A DNA stretch of 21,574 nt from Porphyra umbilicalis. Taxonomy: Eukaryota; Rhodophyta; Bangiophyceae; Bangiales; Bangiaceae. The DNA lies in contig KV919334.1 in the NCBI GenBank assembly GCA_002049455.2, positions 1 to 21,574 of the forward strand, written 5' to 3'. This document shows, in pieces, positions 9,368 to 19,559 of the stretch. The notes under the pieces are model-generated. The model saw nothing but the letters and a program-made list of their open reading frames with translations, made no database searches and was not told the origin of the DNA. Each line of letters starts with the position of its first letter. The first letter of the stretch is position 1. Position numbers and translations under genes: made by a program.

Positions 9368-10567
9368 GGGCGGTGGCCGAAGCCACGGCTGCGCTTCCGC
9401 CCCGCCGCCGTGGCGTCGGTGGTGGCGCGCGACTGCCGTGGCGGAGGCCGGCCGGCGGGCGCCGCCACGGCCGCCCGCAGTGGGGCGCCGTCGGGCCGCC
9501 CACGGCGGCGCTGCCGCTCGCTTCGCCCCCCCCTCCCGACGGCGTGGCGCCGGGACGGGGTTGCGGCACTCCCGGCCCTGCCCCTCGCTGCCGGTGGTCC
9601 TCGCCCCCGCCGGCGGGTGTGCCCCGTCGACGCTGCGCGTGTGCGCGCGTGGGGGCGGCCTGTGGCGGCCGCCCCGACGGCCGCCGCCGCCGCAGCGTCG
9701 GCGCCCCCCCGCCCCACCTGGCAGCGGCGACGGGCACGCAGCGGCCGCCCCGCCGGCCGATGGGGCGGGGGCCTCCGGTCGGGCGCACCCCGAGCCGCCT
9801 CCCGCGCCGAGGCGTCGCGCGTGTGCGCGCGGGCGCGGCGGAAGCGGCGCGCCGCCGCCGCCGCGCACCCGCGGCCGCGACGCCGACGGCGGCTCGGTGG
9901 GGGTACGGCGGCGCGCAGCGGGCGCCGGCGCCGAGCGCCACGCCGACGAGAGGGATGCGGGGCTTTCCTCTGGCGCAAAGGACGCGGGAGCGCGTGGAGA
10001 CGGGGTGGGGGGGGGGTCGAAGCCCCCCGCGGTCGCCCCGCTGATCCGCCGTCCACTCGCGTGGTCTGCGTGGCGGAGACTGCGCAAGGGCGATTGTACG
10101 GGGCTCCCGTGGTGGCCGCCCTGTGGTGTGGGTGAGAAAGGGGTGGAAAAAAGACGAAGAAGCTGTTTTGGTGTGGCGAGACAGTGGCGTAGGTGTAGGT
10201 GGCATTGTGTCTGAGCAGCGTTGCCTCTTGTCAGAGCACCCTCAGAAGATGCACGTAACGCTCTTGTCAATCTTTCGTCGTGTGAAAACGGTTTTGTCGT
10301 TTCGCAAGTCCAGGGTGTTTTCGCGAACGCGCTTTCAGTTTTGTGCTGAAAAAGACGCCGACGTCGGCGGACGGCGTCGCGACGATGACTGTCTGATCGG
10401 CGTCAGTGAGAGCGGCGGTACGTCGTCGCCACGACGACGCCGAGGCGGCTCCCTCTCCCCCATCCTCGTCCAGATGCTCTCTCCCCTGGCACCCTTGCGC
10501 TCTACCTCTACATCTCGCACGGTGCACGTGGCCCCCCCCCTTGTGGTCTACCCGGCCCGGCAGTGCC
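9368..10567. other. Low-complexity GC-rich stretch; no supportable gene
   Basis: All six frames are open over long distances and give Arg/Pro/Ala/Gly sequences without a recognisable motif. From about 10130 GC falls, and 10130-10420 looks like ordinary intergenic DNA. The stretch from about 10440 to 10567 is pyrimidine-rich and is the likely leader of the zinc-finger gene. A gene in 9368-10050 cannot be excluded. Confidence 0.4.
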
Positions 10568-10968
10568 ATGGCGGCATCCGCGCCGCCCACCCCGGCGGTC
10601 GCTTCCCCCCCCCCCTCCCCACTGGCGGGGGCCGCCCCTGCTCCCTCGGCGGCGGACCGGCGGCGGCCCGCCCGTGGCAAGTCGGTGCGCTCGGCGTCGA
10701 GTGACTACACGCCGTCCTCCTCGGAAGCAGAGGAGGACAGTGACGAGTCGTTTCTCCCCCCCGCCCGCGCCCCAAAGCGGCGCCGCGTGGCCGCGCCCCG
10801 CCCGCGGTCGCGGCCGTCGGCGGGGCCGACGGCGGGCGCCGTCACCGGGGCGCCCACGGGCGGCGCTGCTGACGCGGTCGTGGACGCGCCGCCCGGCCTA
10901 GCCGCCGGCCCAGCAGCAGCGGACGCGGTCGCTGGCGCGACGGCTACCTCTGGCACCGGCGCGGACAC

Positions 10969-11017
<49 letters not shown>

Positions 11018-11588
11018 GCCGCCGCCACTGCCGCGGGCACTGGCGGTGCCCCCCCCCCCCCCCCCCCCCCCCTTCCGACCCGGCGCGCCCCCACGTGTGC
11101 GCGCTCTGCGGCGCGGCCTACACCCGCTCTGGCAAACTCACCGCCCACGCGCACACGCACGCGGGCACGCGCCCCTACGCGTGCCGCGTCGCCGGGTGCG
11201 GCGCCACCTACACCCGCTCCGACTACCTCGCGCGCCACGACGCGCGGGCGCACGGGCCGCCCGCGCGGGCGCGCCCGCACGCCTGCCCCGTGGCGGGGTG
11301 TGGCAAGGCGTTTGGGGCGGCGCAAAAGCTCCGCCGCCACATCCCCCTCCACACCGCCCCGCGGCCGCACGCGTGTGCGGTCGGCGGCTGCGGCGGGGCG
11401 TTTCGTAAAGCCTACCAACTCCGCGCGCACGCGGCCGCCGCGCACGGGGCGCCGAGCGGCTGCGCGTGTGCGGTCGGCGGCTGCGCGCGCGTCTTTGCCT
11501 ACCCGAGCCAACTGCGCGCGCACGAGCGCAAGGCGCACCGGATGGGGGCGGGGGGGGGGGGGGGGGGGGGGGGCTCCAGCGGCAGCAG

Positions 11589-11620
<32 letters not shown>

Positions 11621-12341
11621 ACGGCGGGTGGCGCGTCGGACCGGCCGGCCACGGAGGGGGGGGGGGGTGCCGGCCCCGCAACAGCGGCAGAGGCAGGGGC
11701 AAGTGCAAACGGTGCAGACGCGGGCGGCGGCGGCGGTGGCGGTGGCGACGGCGGCGGTGGCGGCGGCGGCGGCGGCGGTGACGGGGACACCCCGCCACCC
11801 GCCACTGACGGCGCGCCGGCGGCACGTGGCGGCGGCGGCGGCGGCGGCCTTCCCGCGGCGACCGCGTCCCCCCCCGCGGGGGGCGCCCCCCCCCCCCCCC
11901 CCCCCAAAGTGCACGCGTGCGCGACCGCCGGGTGCGGGCGCACCTTTGCGCGCGCAAGCCGCCTCGCCGCCCACGTCCGCGCCGTCCACGCGGGCGTCCG
12001 CTACCCGTGCGCCGTCTGCGGCGCGCTCTACACGACCGCCTCCAACGCGGCGGCGCACGCGCGCGTCGCCCACGGGGGGCTCCGCCACGCGTGTGGCGTG
12101 TGTGGCGCATCCTACACGACGCGGCAGGCGCTGGGGCGCCACGCCGCCGCGTGCGTCGCCGCCATGCTTGGTGAAGGGGGGGGGGGGGGGGGGGGCCGTT
12201 GACGAGCCGCCGCCGCCGCCGCTGTCAGCGGCGGGGGGGGGGGGGCGGTCGGACGTGGCGGGGGGGGTGGCAGGGCCCGAGGACCTCCGCTCCCGCGAGT
12301 CCGCGCCGTACCTGCGGTCGCTGGCGGGGCCAGCGTCCTAG
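10568..12341 (+). CDS. C2H2 zinc-finger protein with eight fingers in two blocks (5+3)
   Basis: The ATG at 10568 has a good context (GCCATGG). The N-terminal region is Ala/Pro-rich with an acidic Ser patch (SSSEAEEDSDES, residues 50-61) and a basic cluster APKRRRV (about 67-73) that fits a nuclear localisation signal. Fingers 1-5 (about 11092-11540) include CALCGAAYTRSGKL, CRVAGCGATYTRSDYL and CPVAGCGKAFGAAQKL. Several have C-x4-C spacing, as in TFIIIA. Fingers 6-8 (about 11915-12150) include CATAGCGRTFARASRL and CAVCGALYTT; the last ends in Cys (C2HC). A Gly-rich spacer separates the blocks. Fingers 1-5 lie in a different frame from the N-terminus and fingers 6-8; the changes fall at C24 (11049-11072) and at or after G24 (11550-11573). 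After G20 (12176-12195) a third frame gives a plausible tail ending SLAGPAS at 12341; otherwise the stop is at 12202. The protein probably binds DNA or RNA. TFIIIA is possible but not established. Confidence 0.75.
11049..11072. repeat. C24 tract before fingers 1-5
   Basis: Uninterrupted run of 24 C that would encode about eight Pro. The reading frame changes across it. Confidence 0.9.
11550..11573. repeat. G24 tract after fingers 1-5
   Basis: Uninterrupted run of 24 G that would encode about eight Gly. It has the same length as the C24 tract and could pair with it. Confidence 0.9.
11886..11905. repeat. C20 tract before fingers 6-8
   Basis: Uninterrupted run of 20 C, directly followed by AAAGTGCACGCG, which opens finger 6. 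Confidence 0.9.
12176..12195. repeat. G20 tract after fingers 6-8
   Basis: Uninterrupted run of 20 G directly after the last finger (AMLGE). It has the same length as the C20 tract before finger 6. Confidence 0.9.
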
Positions 12342-12762
12342 GGAGGGGAAGGGACAACCGCATGGTGCTCGTGGGAGAGCAATGTCTAGCTAGGAGGGGT
12401 GAGTCGACGTAGGCCGTTTTTTTTTTGGTTGGCTGTCCTGCGGTGTGGTCCTGCCTGCATGACCCGTGTGGGTGAGGGTGGTTCCGAGCAGGGAGAAGCG
12501 CGTGAGGAAGGACAGACACCCATGAACCGTATGGCCGAGACGCGGTGGAGAGCAAGAAGAAAAAAAACGACACGAGCAGACGCGATGGACGTCAATGCAC
12601 ACAAGTAGACCAAGCAGACCAAGAAAGACGAGAAACAATGAAAAATGATGGGGTGCTCCAAGCACACAACCAGAGACAATACGCGACACGACAGATGGGA
12701 GAAGGATACCACGGAAACAGAGCGGAGGCAACCCCGCCAAAGCAGACAACCCTCGCGGCCGC
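12342..12762. other. Tail-to-tail intergenic region
   Basis: This 421-base gap lies between the convergent zinc-finger and Argonaute genes and so should hold both 3' UTRs. GC is clearly lower than in the genes. There are T10 (about 12417-12426) and A-rich tracts on the plus strand. No canonical AATAAA is evident for either gene, and no gene is seen. Confidence 0.55.
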
Positions 12763-15529
12763 TCACATAAAGTAGAGCTTGTCCTTGAGGTGGATCGACC
12801 GCTTGATGTCGTTGTTGACCGGCGCCACCGCCGCGTTGCCACTCCCGCCGCCCAAGCTCGACGCGTAGTCGGAGCCCTCCCCCGTCGCGCCCGCCCGCAT
12901 GACGCGCCCGCGCTCAGCGACGAGCGCCGAGTAGGCGGTCGGCGCGACCATCGACGTCGACAGCGTGCAGCGGGCATTGACGTAGCACAGGGAGTTTGTG
13001 ATCTCCTGCAGCTCATCCGACGACAAGCCGAGCTCATTGACGAGCACGACGTGGCGCACCGGGCGGGACGTGCCCTGCAGCGCCGTGTGGGACTGCAGGT
13101 AAAACTCAAACTGGTGCGGCTGCGTGATGTCCCCGTCGACGCACAGGCCCGGCTTGCAGTTGCCCGCTTTGTCCCCTTGGCTCTGGTTGACGGGCATGAA
13201 GCGGGTGCGGTGGCGCTTTTGGGTGACGACCATGGTGATTTCCGGCGTCGAGCCGGGCTGCACGTTTTGGTACGCCTCCACGAGCGCGTCGCGCTCCACG
13301 TCCAACACGTGCTTCATCTGCGAGTCGGCCACGCCGTCGCGGTAGACGAGCAGCGCCTCTGGGAGCTTCTGCCACCGCTCGAAAAAGGAGGTGAAGACGT
13401 CCTGCGCCAACTTTGTCAGGTCCATGATGTGCTCCTCCTTGGCCAGCTGGAAGCGGTAGGCCGACGCGTACTCGGTGTACTGGTGGTTGAGGGTGCCGAC
13501 GACCGCCGCCACCGCGTCGGTGGTGCGGGCAATGGCCTTGGACTCGAGCGACAAGTCGAGGCCCATAATCATGAGCGTCTTGCGGGCCTTGAGGCGGTCC
13601 AACGACGGCTGCGTTAGCGTCACGTTGCCGCCACCGAGCTTGCTATTGATCTTGAGGCCGAGGTTGGCGCAGTACATGATGTTGACCCGCTCCATGTGCT
13701 TGCTGAGCATGCACTGGCTCGGGCACCCGTGCACGCTGTCCGACTGGAACTTGATTTCCCGATAGTCCGACGTCTCGTTGGTGGGCTTGACGATAAGGAT
13801 GAGCTGGCATCCCGGCTGCCCGTGCTCCCGCGCGTCCCCATCCACCGTTTCCTTGATCTCCCGCATGGCCTGCGCAACGTCCGACTTGCTCCGGACAAGG
13901 ATCATCGGGTTCATGTTGGAGATGGCCAGGCCCGTCTTGCGCGACACCGACTCAAGCGTAGTCAAGAAGCGCATGAAGTCTTGCTTGACGCGCCCGCCGC
14001 CTGGGGGCATGCGTCCGCGGGAGTCCTGCAGGATGAGCACCCCCCAGTAGTGGAGGATTGGCCCTGCCTGGTAGTACATCTTGTCCTTCATGTTCCACCG
14101 CCCGTTGGCCGGCTGCACGGTGAGCGCGTGGTTGTAGATGAGCGTCGGGGGCGACAGCGCGCGCCCCGACACGTGCAGCATGGCGGGCTCGACGGTCAGC
14201 CCAAACTCTTTGAGGTACTCGTCCGTCTCGTACGCGGCAACGCGGCGCAGGCGCGAAACGTTTTGAAAGCGGACTGGCGGCTTGGTGCACGCCATGTCCT
14301 TGAGCTTGGACGTCTGCTGGTCGGTCAGCCGGTGGCGGCGTTGGGCGCCGACAATCTGCACCACCTCAATCGGCAGGTACATGGGGCGCTTGTTGGACCC
14401 CACCTGGATGCATGGGTAGTCTGGGAACTCGAGCGCCTTGTAGTTGCGCGCAAAGTAGTCGGCGACGGACAGATTGGTGCCGTCCTTGTCTGAAAAGGTC
14501 AGGTTCGCCGCTGCATATGAGGAGACGCCTTGGACCTTGCGGCCGCTGCCGCCCGGGCGGTCCGAGCGGTTGCTTTGCGTTACGCGGACGCCCTTGATAA
14601 GGTTGGCGAGCACGAGCCGGTTCTGGTCCGTCATGTGCGTGTCGCTCCGGGTGACGAGCCCGGCTTGGCGGACAAATTCGAGCATGGGCATGGCCGTCCA
14701 AAAGCCCGTAAACTTGACATCCATCGCAAGCGTCATGCCCCGCCCGAGCGGCTTGATGGCGTGGTAGTAGCCCTTCCACGCTTCGGCGCCGCCGCCCAGC
14801 ACCACCTTTTCATCGTTGGAATAAAAGGACGCGCCCACGCGGACGCGGCTTTTGGCCGGCTTGGTGTGCAGCACAATGTCGAGGAAGGAGAGCAACGCGC
14901 CCGGCACCTCGTCAATCTCCTGGCGAAAGTAGGCGTCCATGGCGTCGGTGCGCAGCGACCCCACGTCCTTGATCGTCACCTTGATCGTGTCGCCAAACAC
15001 CTCCACGTCGTACGTCGTCGGCTCGGTGACGCCGAGGTCGATCGCGTACACGTTTTTGCGGCCGTCATACGCCATGACTTTACCGAGGCGCGCCTCGAGC
15101 GCCGAGATCGCCCCCCGCGACGCGGCCTCCCCGAGCTCCCGCGCCGCGATAATCGCCGCCTTGGCCGCCGCCGCCTCGTCGGCGGGGTCGTGGGGGAAAA
15201 ACTTGGTCATGTGCACGTCGTAGTGGCGCACCTCGGGGGGAGGGCGGCCTTGACGCCAAACAGGTTGACCTGCACCTTGTGCGCGACGCCGCCGCGGCCG
15301 GGGCCGGGGTTCCGCGCGAGGCGGATGGACTCGACGGCGGGCGCGGGCACGTGCACCGTCGAGCCGCCAGCGTCGGGGGCGACGGGGTAGGCCGCGCCGC
15401 CGGCGGGCGCGTCGCCGCCGCCCGCCGCCGACGCTGCGGCACCAGCCCCGCCGCGGGCGCATCCCCGCCGGCCGCCGGCGCGGCCGCCGTGCCGGCGCCC
15501 GCCCCCTGCACTTGAATCTCGTCCTCCAT
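12763..15529 (-). CDS. AGO: Argonaute (PAZ-PIWI) protein, fourth catalytic residue replaced
   Basis: Argonaute binds small RNAs and guides silencing of matching transcripts. The Met at 15529 lies in GCCGCCATGGAG (minus strand) and opens MEDEIQVQGAG. The N-domain begins near VESIRLARNPGPG and KVQVNLFGVKA. The PAZ region (about 14300-14700) has YPCIQVGSNKRPMYLP. The MID region (about 13700-13900) has QLILIVKP. PIWI (about 12800-13600) has MGLDLSLE, KEEHIMDL, VYRDGVADSQ and LQGTSRP. The catalytic Asp (codon 13555-13557), Glu (13432-13434) and Asp (13336-13338) are present, but the usual His is Ala (codon 12925-12927; APTAYSALVAERGR). The Thr-His-Pro after the first Asp is also lost. The C-terminus ends KLYFM, close to the usual YFA end. 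From about 15234 to the stop the frame is uninterrupted. The N-terminal 100 codons need two frame changes, one at G6 15235-15240 (plus strand). No intron is needed. Family identity is certain; slicer loss is inferred. Confidence 0.95.
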
Positions 15530-16705
15530 GGCGGCGGACCGCCCGCGGTGCCCGCGTCACACCCCCACCGCCGACGGCAAGCCGATCGCAAGGCCGCGGC
15601 GGCGGCGCCAACCGCCCGCGCTCGTCCACGCCGGATGGGGGAGGGGGCGGGGGGTGGGGGGGGGGGGGGGGGGGTCAGGGGATCCGCCAGAGGCGAGGGA
15701 TAGGCTCCGCCGCCACGCCGCCACCACCGGTGCGTGTAACCCCACCCGCGCGCGCACGCGCGACAGCCGAGGGAGACACGACACGCCGCCTCGTGGGAGA
15801 AGCGCGGACGACGCCACGACGTCTGCCGATCGGCGCGTCGCCGGGCGCAGCGGTGGCGGTCGCCGCCCACGCGTGCGCAGGCGGCCATCCGGTCTGACAC
15901 CCCCCCCCCCCCCCCAGACCCCGGCGGTGGGGCACCCCGTCCGGCCCGGAGCGCCACAGACCCCCGTTGCCTGCACGCCGGTTTGCAAGGGGGTGCGCAC
16001 GTGGCGGCGACCAACACTGGCGGGACGCGCTCGTTTCGGGGGGGGGCGCCGCCCCTCGCGCGGTAACCCGTTTCTTTTCGGACAGGCCGGTCCACGTAAC
16101 ATTCCGCCAAGGCGCCGACACGCGGTCGGCCGGTGGCGGATCACCCGAGCGGTCGAGGGCGGCCGTGACGGGGTGTGCCGCGACTTGATCCGAGCGCAGT
16201 GGTTGGTTGAAATCTCGAGATTTCCTCATGCACGCCACGCGGTCCCGCGCGTGGCCAGCGAGTCGGTGCACCGCATCGTCCCCCCGCGCAGCGTCGGCAC
16301 CCCGCGGGGTCCGTGGGGTCGGCAGACGCGCGCCACGCTGGCGGCACGGCCCTTGCCGACGCCGTCGGGCGGCGCCGTCAATAAGCCCCCGCCGTCGAGC
16401 GCTGGTCCCAACCGCGGAGCGCGCATCGTCGGCTGACCGCCGCCGCCGCAGCGGGCCGTCGCGCCTGGACGGGTGCCCGAGGCGCCGCGCGGCGGGCACC
16501 GCCCCCGGTGCCGGCGACCGCACCGAGCCCCACAAGGCGACGGCGCGCAGGCGGGGAGCCTCCCCGGTGCGCCCGGGCGTGCACCCCCCCCCCCCCGACG
16601 GCCGCTGCCCACGGCGCTGTCCGCCACCCCCAAACCGAGACGGCGCCGACCCGGCGGCCGCCCCCCCAACCACCCGCACCGACTGACCTGCCGCCGCCGT
16701 CGGCA
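15530..16705. other. Intergenic region: Argonaute promoter side and DCAF4-like 3' side
   Basis: Both flanking genes read leftwards, so this stretch should hold the Argonaute promoter and leader and the 3' UTR of the upstream gene. It contains G19 (15656-15674), C16 (15900-15915) and a 16-bp perfect palindrome (16209-16224). Long open frames here are GC-driven shadows without motifs. Confidence 0.5.
16209..16224. promoter_or_regulatory. 16-bp perfect palindrome in a GC-rich promoter region
   Basis: GAAATCTCGAGATTTC equals its own reverse complement. It is AT-rich inside very GC-rich DNA and lies about 680 bases upstream of the Argonaute start. It could bind a dimeric regulator. The function is unknown. 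Confidence 0.45.
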
Positions 16706-18781
16706 CTACCCCGCACGCGTCTGCGGCGCCCGGTGCCCCCCCCCCCCGCCCCAGCGTCCGCCACGAGCACGCTCGGCCGCCGCCACGCGGCCCACTCCCA
16801 CACGTCCACCCCGTCGGTGGCGAGGAGGTGCGCCCCCCCCCCCGGCGCCGCCCGCGCCCTCCCCCAGCGCCACACTCAGCCGCCGCCGCGGGGCGGCACC
16901 CCCCCCGCCACCCCCCCCCCCCCCCCCCCCGCCGTCGCCGGCAACGGGCCACACGACGCGGGCGGGCGCCCCCCCCGCGCCGCGTCCCACAGGCGCACCC
17001 CCCCGTCGTCGCCCGCGGCGGCGAGCAGCCCCCCCCCAGGGCGACGGAGACCCCCCCCCCGGGCCGGTGCCCCCCCCCCCCCCCGGGAGCCCCCCGTAAC
17101 GCACGAGGGGCGTCGGGGGCCGCCCCCCCGCCCCCCCCCCCCCCGCGACGCGCAAATCCCACGCGGCGAGCCCCCCGCCGAGCGTCGCCGCCACGACCCC
17201 CCACCCGCCGTCGGTGGCCAAGCCGACGACGGGCGTCGGGGCGCCCCCGCGGGCCGCCGCGGCGCCCGCGGGGAGCGCCACCACGGGCGCCCGCGTGCGC
17301 GCGTCAAAGGCCGCCACCCACCCCCGCGGGTGCCGGCGAGGAGCAGCGGCGGGCCCGTGACGCCGCCGCCGCCGCCGCCCGCCGCTGTCGGCGGGGGGGG
17401 GCGGCGGCGGCGGCACGGCGAGCGCGAGGACCGGACCGCCCCGGCGGGGGGCGGAGCCACGCGACCGCCGCCGCGTCGGTGGGCCACCGCCACGCAACCG
17501 CAATGGTGTGCTCAAAGCCGAGGGCGACGGGGCCGCCGGCCGCCGGCGCCGCCGTGGCAATGCAAAACGGTATGCCGGCGGCGGCCGTGACGTTACCGCC
17601 GAGCGTCATTGCCACACGCGCGGTGCGCGGCGCGTCTGACGAGGGGGACCCCCACCACCCCACCGCGCCGTCGTCACGTCGACGGTCGTGCGGGGGCGCC
17701 CGTCCCCCCTCGCCGCCGTCAGTGCCACCGCCACGCGCACGCCGACCGCCGTCGGCCGCGCGCCGGCGGCCGACGGGCCGCCCGCCCCCCGCCCGCCGCG
17801 CCCCCGTCGCCGCCGCCGCCGCCGCGAGCAGCACCGTCGACCGCAGGCCGCGCGTCCCCCGCAGCCGCCCGACCACGTGCGGCGCCGGGTCCCCCCCCCA
17901 GCGGGCGGCGAGCCACCCCGCCTCTGAGCACGTGGCGAGGACGCCCGCCGCGGCGACGGCGACGGCGGCGGCAGCGGCGGGCGCGCCGCCGCCGGCGACC
18001 GTGGCGGCCGTTGGGGGGGGGGGAGGTGAGGACCCCGGCCCGAGCGCGGCGAGCGTCGCCGCCGCCCGGAGGCCGACGCGCCACGCGAGGGGGGGGGGGG
18101 AGGGGGGGGGGGCGGGCGGGAGGCCGCCGCCGTCGGTCATTTGGGGGGGGGGGGGGGAGGGGGGCGCCGCCGCCGCCGCGGGCGGTCGGCGGCGGGGGGG
18201 GGGCGGTGCGCGCCGCCGCCGCCGCTTGGACCGCCGCCCGCCGCCGCCTGGGGGGGAGGGGTGGGGGGGGGCACCGCGGCGGCGGCGCCGCGGCGGACCG
18301 GGCGGGGCCCCACGGGCGTGGCCGACGCGCCGGTGAGGGCGCGGGTGGCGAGGAGGTGCGGCAGCAGCGGCAGCGTGCGACGGGCGGGGGTGGTGGGGGG
18401 GGGCGGAGGGGGTGCCATTGGTGGCCGTGGCGGTGGCGGCGGCGGAGGCGGCGGTGGGGGCGGTGGGGCCGACAGCAGCAGCGCTGGCGGCCGCCGGGCG
18501 CGCCGCGGCGGCCGCGGCGGCGGGCGTCGCGCAGTGGCCGACGCGGAAGTAGCGCTGGCGGGTGGGGTCATAGGTAAAGCCGGGGATGTGGGGGACGGGG
18601 GGGGGGCATCGTCGGTGGGGGGGGGGGGGAGGGGGGGCGTCGGTAGGGGGCGGCCGCGCGGCAGGAGCGCCGGCGGTGAGCGGGGGCGCCGGCGGCCGCC
18701 GTCGCGGCAACACGACAGACGGCGATGGCGGCGGCGTGTCGCGTGGCGCTGGGGATCCAACGGGTGCCACCCGCCGGTCAT
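16706..18781 (-). CDS. DCAF4: WD40-repeat protein, DCAF4-like (CUL4-DDB1 substrate receptor)
   Basis: Near the N-terminus (about 18530-18590) stands HIPGFTYDPTRQRYFRVG, closely resembling the PGFYYDPEKNRYF signature of DCAF4/WDR21. Downstream come WD-type blades in the order seen in that family: LGFEHTIAVAWRW (about 17480-17520), LLLAGTRGG then WVAAFDART (about 17300-17350), VVAATLGGGLAAWDLR (about 17150-17210), TPLVRYGGL, GLLAAAGDDGGVRLWDAARG (about 16980-17040) and HLLATDGVDVWEW (about 16790-16830). The block order, with the LVRY segment before the GLL-A-G-D blade, fits DCAF4, which docks substrates to the CUL4-DDB1 ubiquitin ligase. The blades lie in three different frames separated by long C-runs on the plus strand (for example C20 at 16911-16930), so several indels must be assumed. 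The start (MTGGWHPLDPQRHATR) and the stop at 16706 are best guesses. A generic WD40 protein is the main alternative. Confidence 0.6.
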
Positions 18782-19559
18782 TTCTGAAAGCGGCACACGT
18801 GGCGGTTGTGGGTGTGTGGGGCCGGTCCCGCCCGACGTGGGCGCGGTGGCCGCGACGCCGTCGGCGCTGCGGGCGTCTGCACGTCTGGGCGACACGCCAC
18901 ACCCCTGCCGCGGCTGCCGGCGGGCGGCAGGTCACGGAGTGTGCAGGCGATGGGCCGAGGCCGTCGGTGGGTCTGCCCAAGGGCGCCACAGGACAGCCGC
19001 AGCGAGCCGCAGAGGGCGCCGCGTCGACAAGGACGCCCGCCGGCCCCGCACTGAGGCGAGCCTCGGACGGACACACGGAAAAAAAAAAATTACAACGAGC
19101 TCCTGATGCAGGGAGCAGAACGCGTGACAAAGGCGTGACCAGGTGAGTGCCCGACCCGGCACCGTGCCGGCCGTGTCGGCGCCGACCCACCGGGGCTGTA
19201 CAGTTGGCGGCGGCGGCAGCAGCAACGCCTGCTAGTAAAACGGATCGCACCACTGCCGCAAGAAACAGCCACGTGACCGTCTCACAGGGAGACGCCTAGC
19301 GCATACCGGCAAAGCCATCCGGTCGCGACGGCCGCCTGGGACCAGGAAAGGATGCTAGGCCGCACCACACGTCCCCAAGCCCACACGTACGCAGAGGCCG
19401 CGACGACCGAACACCCCCAGCAGAGGCGGCAGCAGTGCTCGGCTGGCACCTACCCACACCCCCCTTGGTCGCCCCGCCGTCCGCCTTGTCGCACCGGCCG
19501 GCGACACCCCCCCCACACCCCCCGCCCGCGCCGCGTCGATCGTCTCGGGCGAGGCAGCC
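18782..19559. other. Intergenic region upstream of the DCAF4-like gene
   Basis: Mixed composition with an A11 tract at 19079-19089 (T11 on the minus strand). No convincing gene. It probably holds the promoter of the DCAF4-like gene and the 3' end of the adenosyltransferase gene. Confidence 0.45.

Noticed and set aside
8865..10270. Long minus-strand open frames (300-450 codons) opposite the plus-strand candidate
   Set aside because: At this GC content stop codons are rare in every frame. The translations are Arg/Pro/Ala-rich without motifs, and several frames on both strands are equally long.
12790..15390. Several plus-strand open frames of 250-290 codons
   Set aside because: They lie antisense to the Argonaute coding frame and show no motifs of their own.
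19079..19140. Possible tRNA or Pol III gene ending at the T11 tract on the minus strand
   Set aside because: No B-box-like GGTTCGA sequence and no cloverleaf can be drawn; the CTCC/GGAG stem is imperfect.
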